From Prorocentrum cordatum (Eukaryota > Sar > Dinophyceae > Prorocentrales > Prorocentraceae): a stretch of DNA of 64,000 nt. Position numbers and translations under genes: made by a program. Under the pieces are notes generated by a model. That model had not been told where the DNA came from. It searched no databases and saw only the letters and a list, made by a program, of their open reading frames with translations. Within the stretch, counting starts at the first letter, position 1. Each line of letters begins with the position of its first letter. Below are positions 32,105 through 43,984 of the stretch, piece by piece. Location of the stretch: positions 232,902 to 296,901 of the forward strand of contig CAUYUJ010001425.1 in NCBI GenBank assembly GCA_963575745.1, written 5' to 3'.

Positions 32105-35100
32105 TGTTCTTCGAGCCTCGGCCGCAGGGGTGGGGTCAGGAGCACGGACCTCTCCAGGAACTCGAGGAGCCCATCATGCCTCCGCCGAGGGGCCCCTGCG
32201 ACCCAGGCCGGGGGCCGGGAGGGGGGAAACGACTGGGCGTGTGACGAGCCCTGAGCGCCGACGGCGCGAGCAATTCACACATCTTCTTATAAAATCACGG
32301 CCCAAGACCTAGACTCCATCTTTGTGCAGCATTTTTCGAGCCGGATCGATAGGGAAGGGTCCCGGGGCCCGAAACCCGACGAAAGCGCCCGGCTTTAACA
32401 AAAATGATACGCCAGGATTGGAGACATGGAAATGGGCATCAACACCAAAGCAGGGAGGTGCGTCCACAAGGGGATGAGGGGGGGGCGAGGGCAACGGGGA
32501 GGATGATCCTAGATGTTGGTTTGGGTGGTAATCGCGCGGCAACAAGCCCGAATATCACCACCATCACCGAGATCGGGATCACCTTCCCCCGGTGGAGGCA
32601 CGCAGCCGATATTGGCGTTGGTGCCAACTCTTCTAATCTCCGGCAGGATCTCGGGGAAGGAGCCTCTCTTTGGGCAGGGGCCGCCCTGGGGACGGGCGCG
32701 GGTCCTCGCCGCCCTCGCGGCTGCTCCCTGCGGGGCCGCTGCGCAGGGCGGCGGAGACGGCCGGTGGCCGCGGGTCGGGCGATGGGCTTCCGTTGGGGCT
32801 CGGTGCCTGCGCCTGTACCGACGAGCGGAGAATGCACTCTTTCGCGTCGCGGCCCCGCGCGCAGCGTCGAAGCGCAGAAAGTCGGGCAACGAGACGCGCG
32901 CGGCCGGCCCAGGTCACGCGTTGTGGGGCCTGAGATCCGCCCGCAGGGGATCAACCGAGTCGCTCGTGGGGGTACACGAGGAACGGGGTAGAGACGCGGG
33001 GGGTGAGACGAAGAGGACTGAGTACAGTACGCGTGGGCAAGACGGTCAACACACACACACACACACACCTTTTCTTATGAGGGAACTAGCCAGCGCCTCG
33101 CGCTTTGAAGCTGCGCTGCTCGGATGGGTTCGGGCTATCGGACACCGAGGGTGCCCCCGTGTACCCTTTCGAGTGAGAGCAACCATCCGACAGCACGCAC
33201 CCATAGCACTTCCCAAGCCCACCTCCACAGGTCTGGGGGTTGCATAGGTATGGGTGCCAGTTGACAGCTCATGATGTAGGATGGGCATGTGGCAGAGTCA
33301 ATCAACATCGAATCGGGAAATCGGGCCAGATCGGAATGTGTGTCGGACTGGGCTGCTTCGGCCTGGAAGTAAGATCGAAACGGATCGGCTGCGCCAGGGA
33401 GCACGACGGCGCCAGGCAAGCATCGGGCCCCATCGGGTCATATCGGAATCGAATCGGATCGTGCCTGTCGAAATCGAGATCGAATCGGGTCCATCGAATC
33501 GAAATGGGCCCTGTCTGGCCGCGGGGGGGGGGGCGCGTGCTGCCAGCAGGCCCTCTTGGGATGAACACTCCCGTCGGCGCGGAGTTGACGCGGCCGTAGA
33601 CCGCCATGGCGATCTCGAAGTCCTCGCCCTTCACGCCCAGCGCCTTCCCGACGTATGGGAGGGGCAGGAACCTGAGGGGGGAGCTCTCCCACGTGTACAC
33701 AGAACACACTTCAGTACAAGGATGCTCGAGAAGAGCTACTGAGGTAAAGAGCGTGCCTTCGGCCTCCCCTACACACCACGATGCCGAGTTGCGTGCCCTA
33801 CAGGCGTGGGCCGCGGCATGGGTCAGCAGAGGCGGGCAAAGTCACGAGAAGGTCAGAAAGAAAAGCCAAACGGGGGCAGGCAAGCGCAGGCACAAGGCAA
33901 GAAAGCCTAGACACGCAGATGTACGCGCACGGGCACGCGAAAAACTAAGGAGACGCAATCAAAGAGCAGCACGATCCGCCACCGTGCCTGCAAGATTTGG
34001 GCATGCTAAGTTGCGCCAGGCGCTGCTCTGTAGGGTGTGTTATCCTCTCGCGCACCCCTCGTCGAGTTGTGGAAAAAAAAAGGTATACCTGTGTTATGTT
34101 TGCTCTGGCTCCCAATTTCTCTTGCGGGAATGGCCGCGTCCACGGCGGACTGCCTCCCACACTCCCGACACGGCCCTGTCTGCAGCGATCGTTTCTAAAG
34201 CGAATGCGGACTGGTTTAAGAGTATTGCATCGCAGTTGGGCTCACCAAAAACAAGACCACATGTGTATGTTCGCAGAGAACGGGTGTTATGGGGGGCGGG
34301 GGGGGACATACCGTAACGCCCCACAGCCCGCCGCGTGGTTTCTGGTTCCGGCACCACCGCGCCCGTACGCATCACAGCAGGCACCACACTGCGCAGCACA
34401 GTAGCACCGCCGCAGCCGCGTGCACCACATCGACAAAGTACTGCGCAGTGGATACGCGCAGCACCGCAATTTGTTCCCCCACACCCTCCCTCGAGCTTTG
34501 TTCTGTGCTAGTGATTGCTGGACGGGGAGGGTGCCCGAGCGCCGACGACGACGACCAGGACGAGGACGGGGACGGGGACGACCAGGACGGGAACGGGGAC
34601 GGGGACGGGGACGGGGACGACGACGACGACGATTGCGTAGGCGTCCTGCACTGGTGCCACGTGGGCCCGACTCCGCACACAGAAGCTTAAGTTATAGCGG
34701 CGTCGAGACTTATCTTAAATATTTCCGCCATTCAAGCCATGCTTTCTGCCCATCCTTCCAAGACAGCCCGCAAAAGGGTTGAAAAAAAAAACCAATCGCC
34801 CCCATAGAACTTGTAGAAATCGCGCTCCCAACGCCAGATCCCGACTGGGCGGTGGTGCAGTTGGGAACCCTCCCATCTGGTCATGGCCGTCATCCACGCC
34901 CTATCGTGGAATCGCAGCACGCGGTGCGCAACTCGTTCCCTGGAGGATATGCCGACGGCCCGCACATGGCCTCCCCAGTTGCGCTGGAGGCGTCCACAGG
35001 TATGTTCTCGAGCGCGAAAGATACCCGTACCCTTACCTAGACAGGGTGGCAAGGGGCCGGGGGGGGCGGTTCGTCGCAGCTGACAGCGGCTGCACAAGTG

Positions 35101-35430
35101 TAGAAACGACAGCCGATCGAGCATTACCGACTGCTGTCTTTTCGGGGCGCACGTTAGCACCGATCGCACGTGCGTTCGGATCGGCGGAGTGCCCGACCCT
35201 GCGTTGGTTGCTGTCGATGTAGACCAGCTACTGCGGAGGCGCGCCCCCGGACACACATCCGGGCGTTGAGGAGTCAACGCGCACTCGGGGGCGCATGCGA
35301 ACAACTCTGGCGCGAACGTCATTGCGCGACAACCGCCTTATCGCGAATTGCTCGATGCAGAGACATCGCGAATCTGTGCCCTGGGCGAGATCGCCAGAGG
35401 CCGCCCCCTTTGGACGGCCGTCCGCGGATC
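32105..35430. other. No recognised gene
   Basis: Overlapping frames on both strands. Minor features are a (CA)n run at 33049-33069, several ATCGAATCGGA words at 33300-33510, and a (GAC/GGGGAC)n run at 34540-34632. A minus frame 33302-33709 includes PLPYVGKALGVKGEDFEIAM followed by AVYGRVNSAPTGV, which reads like a genuine exon fragment, but I cannot name it. Confidence 0.35.
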
Positions 35431-35437
35431 GCCCGAG

Positions 35438-35557
35438 CTAGGTACGGTTGCCCCATGAAAACCCAAAAAACATGCCCGTACCTGGCCGGGGTGCCGCAGC
35501 TCACCCCAGCTAGGTCCGGGTATGTTTCGGTGGTTTCAGGCAGGTCCCCGTACCTAG
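35438..35557. mobile_element. Foldback element, 120 bp, with CTAGGTACGG ends
   Basis: Left arm CTAGGTACGGTTGCCCCATG, AAAACCCAAAAAACATGCCC, GTACCTGGCCGGGGTG; right arm is the imperfect inverse (CACCCCAGCTAGGTCCGGGT, ATGTTTCGGTGGTTTCAGGC, AGGTCCCCGTACCTAG). The arms are about 56 bases with a loop of only a few bases. A third kind of small foldback unit in the window. Confidence 0.75.
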
Positions 35558-35943
35558 CCGAAGTGGCGGCAGGCCCAAAACGCTCTCGAGCACATATCAT
35601 GCCCTCCAGAGCCGCCCCCGACGTGGCCGCTGCGGCCCCCCTGGGGGCGCGACATTGCAACGTCGTTCCTCAGGGCAGGCCCAGACGCATTGGTTGCCAG
35701 GATAGCGAGGAAATGTCACTCTTTATCGATTGGGACAGGCGCCGCCACATATGGGCGGCTTTGAACCGCGCACGCACCACGATGCCCCGAGACGTCCCCA
35801 ACAAAACCAGCGCTTGTCGCTGCAATCAGACACCCAACCATCGAGCGCGCCGTTGCGTCTTGATGCGCGGATGCTGCACTGGCGCGCGCGGGGCAAGCTG
35901 ACCGGGCACAATAGCAAGCGCCCAGTCCCCCGGACGACCCATC

Positions 35944-36564
35944 TCACCTTGGCTGGCCCCGGGCACGGGTATCTTTCGGACCAATGATATGCGGCCAGGG
36001 CTCGACGTTATATTTCGTGCGAACGATTGCGACAGCTGGCATGGCCATCTTCATGGATCCGGCGGCGGTCTCACCTCGAGGAGGGCCGATCACACGTCGA
36101 AGCATGGCGTTGTGACACTTGGAGATTCTACTCATTGCCGATACTGCGATGTGAAGGCTGCCTATGCAATACGCGAGGGCGGGCCGCGCGCATCTGTCTA
36201 GGGCCCTTAAACGCTCCTGGAGGCTAACTCTGCGATTGGTCCGCAGCGCAAGGCGGCTACCTTGCTCATCTAGGACAATACCATCGGGCACCACAGGTTG
36301 AACCCGCGATGCCGAAGGGCCCCCGCTCTTCGCTTCTTTGTCCTGGGATTGTTCGTCGCGCGTAGGGTTCGAGCTAGACCGCGCTTGTTCTTGACTGATC
36401 ATGCGCACACTATTTACTTCCACTTCTTCCTTCATGTTCCTAGCAGATTCGGCGGAGGCCTGCCCCCGAAGCGTCGCCTGACGCGCCGCAACGGGCGCGC
36501 GCCCTTTGACCTGCTGCATCGCAGCAGCGGTCTGAGCTGCCCTTTCTTGAATGGTTGCTTCCAC
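35944..36564 (-). pseudogene. LINE reverse transcriptase C-terminal relic
   Basis: The second half of this 206-codon minus frame (about 36220 down to 35990) reads SLQERLRALDRCARPALAYC, then SMSRISKCHNAML-like and RRVIGPPRG, ending in a WPHII segment. This matches the pattern that follows the palm in L1-like LINE proteins (RLRLFD...P..LY..GTW......LR..QRRMLR.I...R). The first half is hydrophilic and may be linker. The catalytic palm is absent, so it is a 3' fragment. Confidence 0.48.
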
Positions 36565-36599
36565 CTGCTTGCTCGGAAGTCCTCGACGCCTCCTTGACA

Positions 36600-37845
36600 G
36601 CCAACAAATGGCATTGCATCTGCTGTTTTTTTCTCAACCACTTTCCCGTTCAAGTTCTCTCCCTCATCCAATATCACCGGTTCAGCTGCTTCTACTAACT
36701 GCTTTCTCGCTGCGTTCAGCTTCCAGCAGCAGCGGCAGAGCCGCCTCCGAGATCGCCCGTTGGCAGAAATGCGCCTGCTGTGCGAAAACGAGTAAACTCT
36801 CTTGTCATTGTTACAGATGTCGCAATTGCTCAATGTTTGGTCGCCTAATTTCCCATCGCAGCAGTATTATCACTCTCTCTTTTTTTTCTCTCTATCTCTC
36901 TCTCTCTCTCTCTTTCTCTCTCCCTCTCTCTCTTTGTCAAAAGGCCAAAATAATTCAACGCCACCAATTCCTGTCTGTCATGCCCATGTAATCTGGACAG
37001 AGCCATCTGACACCACAGGGTACACAGGCGTTGAGACAACCCCCCCACACATGGGCCGATGACATGAACAGTTTACCAATCCTGCTGTCCTTCGGCATCG
37101 ATTCTCAGCTGCCTGCGGACACTGCGGTCCCCGGGCCCAGCGACTTGCCAGAACCGAAGTGCGACTTGACGACGAATGGCGAAACGAACTGTTGGAGTCG
37201 CGACTGCTCCTCGACCTGTCACGGGGTCTCGTTATCGAAGGGACCTGCGTTTGGGACGCCTCCTACTTGCAATACCTGGCACAAGTCAGTCCACGGCTCC
37301 TTCTAATTTTCAAATTGCAAAACAACGTTTCGCTTCTGCTGGGCCCCCGGTCGAGCCGGAAGCCTGCTGGCGAATCATGGTTCATGCTGATGTCCGTGGT
37401 CCCCATGGGTTACTTTGGCATCGGCGTTTCCCCGGCGCCGTCCCTCACGTGCCCCGTCGAAGCCGAAGGCATACGTCGCATTTCCTTACTCGGTGAACCC
37501 AGTGGGCTTATCTCGAAGGGTTCTATGACTTCGGACAGTTCGCGTTCAACGTCACAACCCTGCACCGCCGGTTAAGCCGACCGCGAGGCTTCTCCAGAAA
37601 GGTGAGTGAGAGGAATATCAGTCAGTGGCATGGTGGCTGATCTGCCAAGTATGTTGTAACGTTATTCCCAAAAGTTTCGGCTGCTACCCACTGCGCACCT
37701 GAATCGGCAACTTCGGCCATGTCTGATTGTGCTTCGGCTGCAACACCTTGCGTTTCGGCTGATCATCGGTCATTTGCCAGGGGAGCGCTGTCCCCCCACA
37801 AAAATGGGGATATGGAAGTAGTGTCTAGCGAACCTCCTCAGTTGT
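36600..37845. other. No recognised gene; CT-rich tract
   Basis: A pyrimidine tract, mostly (CT)n, at 36870-36935. Plus frames 37159-37575 and 37176-37496 have a normal composition, but I do not recognise a family. TTTCGGCTG recurs several times at 37670-37770. Confidence 0.35.
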
Positions 37846-38079
37846 ATGAAAATCGCTCATCGGCATGGCAGAAGTGACCGTTTAGCTGATATGTATATCG
37901 CATGCGCTGGAGGAAGGGGAGACGACAATGCGGCGACGACTCGGCGCGCGCGCCCGTCTTCCAATGCTACTGCAGGCCCGCGGCGCCTGCTCGAACATGT
38001 ACACAGCTGCGGTCCGATAGGTACAATATCGGCAGCGGTAGCGACCCAGCGGCGGCGGCACAGAGACGCCTCGAAGACA

Positions 38080-38590
38080 AGCCAAAATGGCCCCAAAGGC
38101 GGCCGAATATGGCCTCAAGACGGCCCAAGATGCCTCCAAGAGGACCCAACAGGGCCCCAGGAGGACATCCAACAGGGCCAGAAGAAGCCACAATATGTGA
38201 TGCCCCTTTGGTTTTGGATTGATTTCCGCCTTCTCGCCCAAGACGGCCTAATAAGCCCCCACGATGGCCCTGAGACGGCCCAGGAGGCCCCGACAGGGTC
38301 CAATGATGGCCCAAGGGGACCCCACGAGGGCCCAAGAGGCAACCAAGACGGCCCCAAGACGGCCTAAGAGGGCCTCCCATGTGACCCAAAACGGCCTCAG
38401 AAAGCCCTTGCGCCGAGACAGCCCCACGACGGCCTCCAGGCACCCGCCATACTGCCAAGAGGGCCCCAAGACGGCCCAAGAGAGCCCAAGAGGGCCCTAA
38501 GACGACCAAAAGATGACCCAAAGGGGCCCCTAAACTTGCCGCACAGAAGGCCAAGACAGCCACAAGACGGCCTAAACAAGTTCCAAGAAA
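38080..38590. repeat. Degenerate GGCCCCAAGA minisatellite, array 1
   Basis: Units of the type CCAAGACGGCC, CCAAGAGGGCC and CCCCAAGA recur at about 10-30 base spacing over 500 bases. Same vocabulary as 43985-44910 and 47940-48185. Open frames on both strands are products. Confidence 0.7.
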
Positions 38591-38688
38591 GGTGAAACGT
38601 GTGACAGCCATCCTCTTCCTCCTCCTACTGGTCTTCCTCCTCCTCCTCCGCCGCCTCCTTATCGCCATTAGATTCGTCGTCGTCGTAA

Positions 38689-38755
38689 GCACCATCCATC
38701 CATCCATCCATCCCTCCATCCCTCCGAATCCCTCCATCCCTCCATCCATCCCATA
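38689..38755. repeat. (CATC)n microsatellite
   Basis: CCATCCATCC units interrupted by CCTC and GAAT. Confidence 0.85.
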
Positions 38756-38949
38756 ATACTAGTAATCATGCTAGTTCGACTAAGACTGGTAACGATGAGA
38801 GAAATAAGCAAGGAAATAAGGACAATGATAAGCCCAATGGTATATAAAAAAAACATATGAATAATATCACAACCACAAAAGAAGAATGCAACTGGCAATG
38901 GCATTTGTGACGATAAGAGAGAGCGTGATCCACCGTCGCTTTACTCTGG

Positions 38950-38995
<46 letters not shown>

Positions 38996-39130
38996 TCCTC
39001 CGAAACCTGGAGTCCCCCCCCTCCTCCGAAAAATTCCCCCCCCCCCCCTGCTGCCCCCCTCCCTTCCGAAAATCCCCCCCCCTGCTGCCCCCATCTTCCC
39101 CCGGCAAAACCCCTCCCTCCCCCCCCCGAC
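38950..39130. repeat. 44-base poly-A followed by C-tract repeat
   Basis: Forty-four uninterrupted A (38950-38993), then TCCGAAA and C-run units repeated about five times to 39130. Confidence 0.85.
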
Positions 39131-39289
39131 ATATAGGAACATCAGTAAAACATTTAGGATTGTGTTCACAGGAGAAGGACAACATATGTAGAAACATACG
39201 TATAACGTCAAGGATTCGTGCTCCAGGTGAGGCCCATTCTATAAGAGCATACGTAAAACACATGGGATTGGAGCCACTCCGTTTGCCTT

Positions 39290-39540
39290 CTGAGGCCTCC
39301 TGCTCCTGGGGCCTCTCGGGGCCTCCTGTTGGCGCTTCCTGTGGCCTCATGGGGCCTCATGTGGCTTCCTGAGGCCTCCTGGAACTTCCTGGGGCATCCT
39401 GGAGCATCGTGGGACATCTTGGGGCCTCTTGAGTCTTTCTGTGGCCTCCTGATGCCTCCTGTGACCTCATGTGGTCCCCAGTTGCCTCCTGGAGCCTGCT
39501 GGAGCATCCTGTGGCACCCTGAGGAGAATATGTGCCCACG
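39290..39540. repeat. Degenerate CCTGGGGCCT repeat
   Basis: Units such as GGGCCTCCTG, TGGCCTCATG and GGCATCCTG recur at 11-22 base spacing. No gene. Confidence 0.65.
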
Positions 39541-39594
39541 AGTCTGGCCACCAAAACAGGCAAACCGAACGAGACATCCTCAAAATCTGGCCCA

Positions 39595-40245
39595 CCTGGG
39601 GGGTGAAAATGAGCGCCTCGCTCGAGACATCCTCCAAATCTGCTCCGAACGCGAAAGATGGTGGGCCAGAACACAAGCAAACCGCTTGAGACATCCCCAC
39701 AAGACGGCCGCGAACGGGACCGTGTCATACCCCTCGGCGGCTCCCCTCAGGGGCGTGAGAATGAGCGCCTCGCTCGAGACATCCTCCAAATCTGCTCCGA
39801 ACGCGAAAGATGGTGGGCCAGAACACAGGCAAACCGCTTGAGACATCCCCACAAGACGGCCGCGAACGGGACCGTGTCATACCCCTCGGCGGCTCCCCTC
39901 AGGGGCGTGAGAATGAGCGCCTCGCCCGAGACATCCTCCAAATCTGCGCCGAACGCGAAAGATGTTGGGCCAGAAAACAAGCACACTGCTTGAGGCATCC
40001 CCACAAAACGGCCGCGAACGGGACCGTGTCATACCCCTCGGCGGCTCCCCTTAGGGGCGTGAAAATGAGCGGCTCGCTCGAGACATCCTCCAAATCTGCT
40101 CCGAACGCGAATAATGTTGGGCCAGAAACCAAGCAAACCGCTTGAGACATCCCCACAAAACGGCCGCGAACGGGACCGTGTCATACCCCTCGGCGGCTCC
40201 CCTTGGGGGTGCTGAAACCAGCGCCCAGCCTGAGACATCCTCACA
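39595..40245. repeat. 152-bp satellite, about 4 copies
   Basis: The word GAGACATCCTCCAAATCTGC recurs at 39624, 39776, 39928 and 40080, with a variant at 40232, an exact 152-base spacing. Each unit also holds GAGACATCCCCACAA, GCGAACGGGACCGTGTCATA and CGGCGGCTCCCCTNAGGGG. The GAGACATCC word occurs twice per unit, so the 152-mer is itself a dimer-like structure. Frames of about 111 codons are products. Confidence 0.92.
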
Positions 40246-40261
40246 ACCTGCTGTGTGTAGA

Positions 40262-40500
40262 GAAAGTCAGACAATGAGAAGGCCTGAGTATGAGTAAATC
40301 TGGGTATGAGTGAGTCTCAGCATGAGTAAGTCTGAGTAGGAGTAGGTCTGAGTAGGAGGAGGAGGTCTGAGTATGAGTAATTGTGTGTGTGTGAGTAAGT
40401 CTGGGCATGAGTAAGTCTGAGTGTGCCTCAATCTGTGTATGAGCAAGTCTGGGTATGAGGAGGAGAGGGGAGGAGAAGGAGGAGGAGAAGAAGGAGTAGG
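40262..40500. repeat. Degenerate GAGTAAGTCTG repeat
   Basis: TATGAGTAAGTCTGAG-like units of 12-18 bases repeated about a dozen times, followed by GGA triplets to 40500. Confidence 0.75.
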
Positions 40501-40559
40501 AGACATCAGAGTAATAACAAGAATCCCATCTTAGGATATGGGGAATACTAATGATGATA

Positions 40560-40786
40560 ATAATCATACTCGTCATCATCACCATCATCAGCAGCATCAT
40601 CAGCAGCAGCATCATCATCAGCATCATCACCATCATCCCCACCAGTATCATCATCATAATTATGATCAGCATCATCAGCAGCATAAGCATCAGCATCAGC
40701 AAAAACATCATCACCATCATCAGCAGCAGCATCCGCATCAACATCAGCTTATGCACCATCATCAAAGACATCAACCTCATCATCAC

Positions 40787-40839
<53 letters not shown>

Positions 40840-41070
40840 TCATAATCAGCATCATCATCATCAGTATGATCAGTATGATCAGTATCACCATCAGCAGCAG
40901 CAGCAGCATCATCACGATCAGCATCGGCATCGTCGGCATCTGCATCAGCATCAACATCGGAATCGGCATCATCATCACCACCACCACCATCATCATCATC
41001 GTCATCATCATCACCGTCAGTATCCTCATCAGCATCAGCATCATCAGCATCATCAGCATCATCATCACGC
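40560..41070. repeat. (CAT/CAG)n compound microsatellite
   Basis: Over 500 bases of CAT, CAG and CAC triplets, giving poly-His/Gln on the plus strand and poly-Met/Asp or Leu on the minus strand. No gene is implied. Confidence 0.92.
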
Positions 41071-41129
41071 TTCCATTCTGAATTACGATGGTTCGCGGTT
41101 TCTGGAGCGCGCACCCCTAACTACTGCGG

Positions 41130-41745
41130 AGGATCCGCGGCCTCGGCTCCAGAGCCAAAGCGCCCCCCGAACGCATATCCGAAATACTGCCAATGCCAGT
41201 CTGCTGCTCTAGCGAGGGGGTGGCGCTTTGGGGCAGCCTCCGTGGGGTGGGTTCGTGGTTTGGAGAACGCGAACGCGAAGTGATGTACAAGGGATTGCGG
41301 CCCCGGCAGCGAGATCCCATCGTACCCTACCAAGAATTGCAGCCTCGGGAGCGCAAACCCGTTGTGATTTACGAAAAAATGTGGCTTCAGGACAGCGAAT
41401 GCGCCGTAATTCGCGGAAACATGTGGCATCGGGAGCGCGGATCCGTTATAGTATATTCGGGGCCGTGGCATGATGCGCTCTAAGTTACTAGGGAGTGTGG
41501 CTTCGGGAGCGCGAGTCTATCGCAACGTACAAGGGATGGCAACCTGGGGGGACGCAACTTCGTGACTATGTACTTGGGATTGTGGCCTCGGGGGAGTGAT
41601 TATGTCGTTCTCTGCATGTCCGAGAGCAAAATCAAACCCGAAAGCCGCCCCCCGACAACATATCCTAACTACTGGAAATGACAGTTTCCTGCTCTAGCGA
41701 GGGGGGGCGCGTTGGGGCAGCCTCCGTAGGGTGGGTTCGTGGCCT
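41130..41745. repeat. 486-bp direct repeat enclosing a 42-bp degenerate array
   Basis: A block of about 110 bases containing CTGCTCTAGCGAGGGGG and GGGGCAGCCTCCGT at 41203 recurs at 41689, spacing 486. Between the copies, units of about 42 bases (TTGCGGCCCCGGCAGCGAG, TTGCAGCCTCGGGAGCGC, TGTGGCTTCAGGACAGCGAA, TGTGGCATCGGGAGCGCG) repeat. A higher-order minisatellite. Confidence 0.75.
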
Positions 41746-41749
41746 CAAG

Positions 41750-42150
41750 GACGCAATTGCTGCAATTTGCGCAAAAAAAAACTGCATAAACACAAACTGT
41801 TGGAGCTCCGTGCGGAGTTCTGGGGTCGGCGCTGGGACCTCAGCGGCGCGCGGCGTCTCGGGATGGGCAGGAAGCTCGTGGCAGCGTTGGGGGTCCGCGC
41901 GAAGGAGTGGACGCGGATCACTTGGCGCGTATGAGCTACCCACAAAAGAAAGAGTTGGCCAGGCCACTGCTAAGAGAGGGTCACCTGGGCTCGCCGCCGA
42001 ATGCCGAGAATGCGCTCAAGACACCAACGGGTCTCGCGGCCGAGCGCAAACGCGCGCGGCAGCTCACTCTGGAAAGTGGCACCGTCCTTGTCCTGCTGGG
42101 TAGCGACTCCCAAAGACAGGCCGCGGTGATGCTAGCCCACCCGTCAGGGT
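41750..42150. other. No recognised gene
   Basis: Short overlapping frames only; the plus frame 41678-42103 has no motif. Confidence 0.4.
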
Positions 42151-42155
42151 GACAG

Positions 42156-42481
42156 TAGAGGCCTCCGAAGAGGGGTCCGAGTAGATTTTTGCCCGCTGCA
42201 ACGTCCACATGGTTCGACGCTGTTCCTGTCAGCTTGCGCGCGCTGTCCAACGTTGCCGTGTTCATCATGACCTTGGTTGCCAGGCCCATCGTAAACTTCG
42301 TGTCCGAGTATGGGATCGGATAATCACGCCGCATCGCCGATGCATCGGCGACTTCGGCGATGCTGCGGCGGCGTCCGCGTGGAGAAGATCGGGCTCAGAT
42401 TCGAGCCGCATCGCCGATGCATCGGCGATGCGGCGCGATCCTCCGGCCCCATCTGCTTCAAGCCCATCTGGAAGGCCTAGA
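42156..42481. mobile_element. Palindromic MITE-like element, copy 5, with an internal insertion
   Basis: Left end TAGAGGCCTCCGAAGAGGGG then TCCGAGTAG; right end CCGGCCCCATCTGCTTCAAG then CCCATCTGGAAGGCCTAGA. The interior holds CGCATCGCCGATGCATCGGC and GTGGAGAAGATCGGGCTCAG as in the other copies. About 125 unrelated bases (roughly 42185-42310) interrupt it just inside the left terminus. Confidence 0.72.
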
Positions 42482-42489
42482 GGTAAGAC

Positions 42490-43140
42490 GCCAAGAAATC
42501 ATAAGAGATGCGTTGCAGCACACTGTTGGATCAGATGAACTAAGGGTTCAAGGTAGTGTCAGGTGTCTCCGATGTCTATCATCTGAAATAGGCACTACCA
42601 AAGCATGCAACTTGCTTGTCTTACATAGAAGGCGCATGGCGTCTTGAATATTGATCCAGTCCTGGGGTGGTGAAGCAAGCACGCAGCGGAATCCCTTAGA
42701 TGCTGAAGGGTGTTGTGCCCCGACACGCAACGGTCCTGCCCTCCCAGCTGATACACGACGGCAGATTCAAGCGGCGAACGCCATCAAGCAGTTCTGAAGA
42801 GAACGAGCGCGCGAGGACGGACGACAACGACGGCGACGACGACGACGACGACCACGACGACGTCGACTGGGAGGAGCAGCAGGAGAGTGATGAGAGTGAG
42901 GCGAGGCGGAAGCGGAAGCGCCTGTCTCCGTTGTCCTTCTCGATGATGCCGAGGCCCTTCGCGGCGTCGCTGCCACGGGGCCCGCCCGCGAAGAACCTGG
43001 CCCGAACAGCCAAGAACCGCCACCAAGCCATCCTCTTTCGCATCATCATCCTTGCCCTCCTCCTTGCGCAGGGAGGGAGCGAGGTCGGGAGCACCGGAAC
43101 CCAACGAGGAAGCGACGTCCCCGCACCCGCACGCCGCGCG
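42490..43140. other. No recognised gene; GAC-rich stretch
   Basis: A GACGACGAC run at 42825-42868 gives an Asp-rich plus frame (42700-43689) that then passes into the AAC repeat. The surrounding residues are charged but not a family I know. Confidence 0.4.

Positions 43141-43231
<91 letters not shown>
43141..43231. repeat. (AAC)30 microsatellite
   Basis: Thirty uninterrupted AAC triplets (poly-Asn or poly-Thr forward, poly-Val/Cys reverse). Confidence 0.95.
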
Positions 43232-43232
<1 letters not shown>

Positions 43233-43234
43233 AA

Positions 43235-43980
43235 ACGGTTTCCAGGCACAGTGGTTCCTTCTCCTCACCCCGTGCTTCCTCCTCCCTCCTCCCTCCTCCC
43301 TCGCCCCCGCTACTTCTTCCGCCCCCACCGCCGCTTCGGTCCTCCACTCTACCTCCGTCTCTGGTTCCGCCTCCGACTCCTCCTCCGCCTCCCCCTCCTC
43401 CTGCAACTGCTCCACGAGGGCCCTTCTCTGGCCGGAACTTCATCAGGCACACCCGCATCAGCTCCGGCGAGAGCGAGGCATTCTTGTCCACGCTCCCGGC
43501 TGCGCCTGGCTGGCACCGCAGGGGCGGCTGCAAGCAAAACGCGTGGGGCAGGACAGGCCCAATCACCCCCAGCGTCGTAATTTTTTTCACGGCGTGGACC
43601 CCCAGAGCGCTGCACCTTTCCCTCGGGGACTGGTTCTTCATCCCGACTCATTGTTTGACGGTCCTGGAGCCCAGCGAGGCCCCCCCTGAGGCCGAAAACG
43701 GCCAGAAACCTCTCGTCGTGATTTCTCCACGACGCGAGGGGGTCACGGGATTGGAAGCTGGCGGAGGAGGAGAAGCCATGCCCGAGCTGGCGGGCACTCG
43801 AGCTGACGCGGCAGGCGCGGCAGCCGCAGCACAGAAAAGGCAGAGCGTGAATGTCTTGCCGCCTGGGCTGGTCGGGACGTTCGTGTTCGAGACAAGGACG
43901 ATCGGCTGGCGTGATCCTTCACGCCACCTGTGACAGGCTGATAACAACCTTCATCTACATCCGCCGACCCCCGCTTGCCA
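43235..43980. other. No recognised gene; TCC-rich start
   Basis: 43255-43420 is CTCC/TCC-rich. Downstream frames on both strands have no motif. Confidence 0.4.
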
Positions 43981-43984
43981 GGGG

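Noticed and set aside
33302-33709. Exon of a named conserved gene (PLPYVGKALGVKGEDFEIAM region)
   Set aside because: It reads like a genuine protein segment, but I cannot place it in a family. The rest of the frame is ATCGAATCGG low-complexity sequence.
40538-41212. His/Gln-rich protein
   Set aside because: Translation of CAT/CAG triplets; every frame is open.
42700-43933. Asn-rich, Thr-rich or Asp-rich protein
   Set aside because: The poly-Asn, poly-Thr and Cys/Val tracts on the two strands come from a (AAC)30 microsatellite and the Asp tract from GAC triplets. Flanking residues show no domain.
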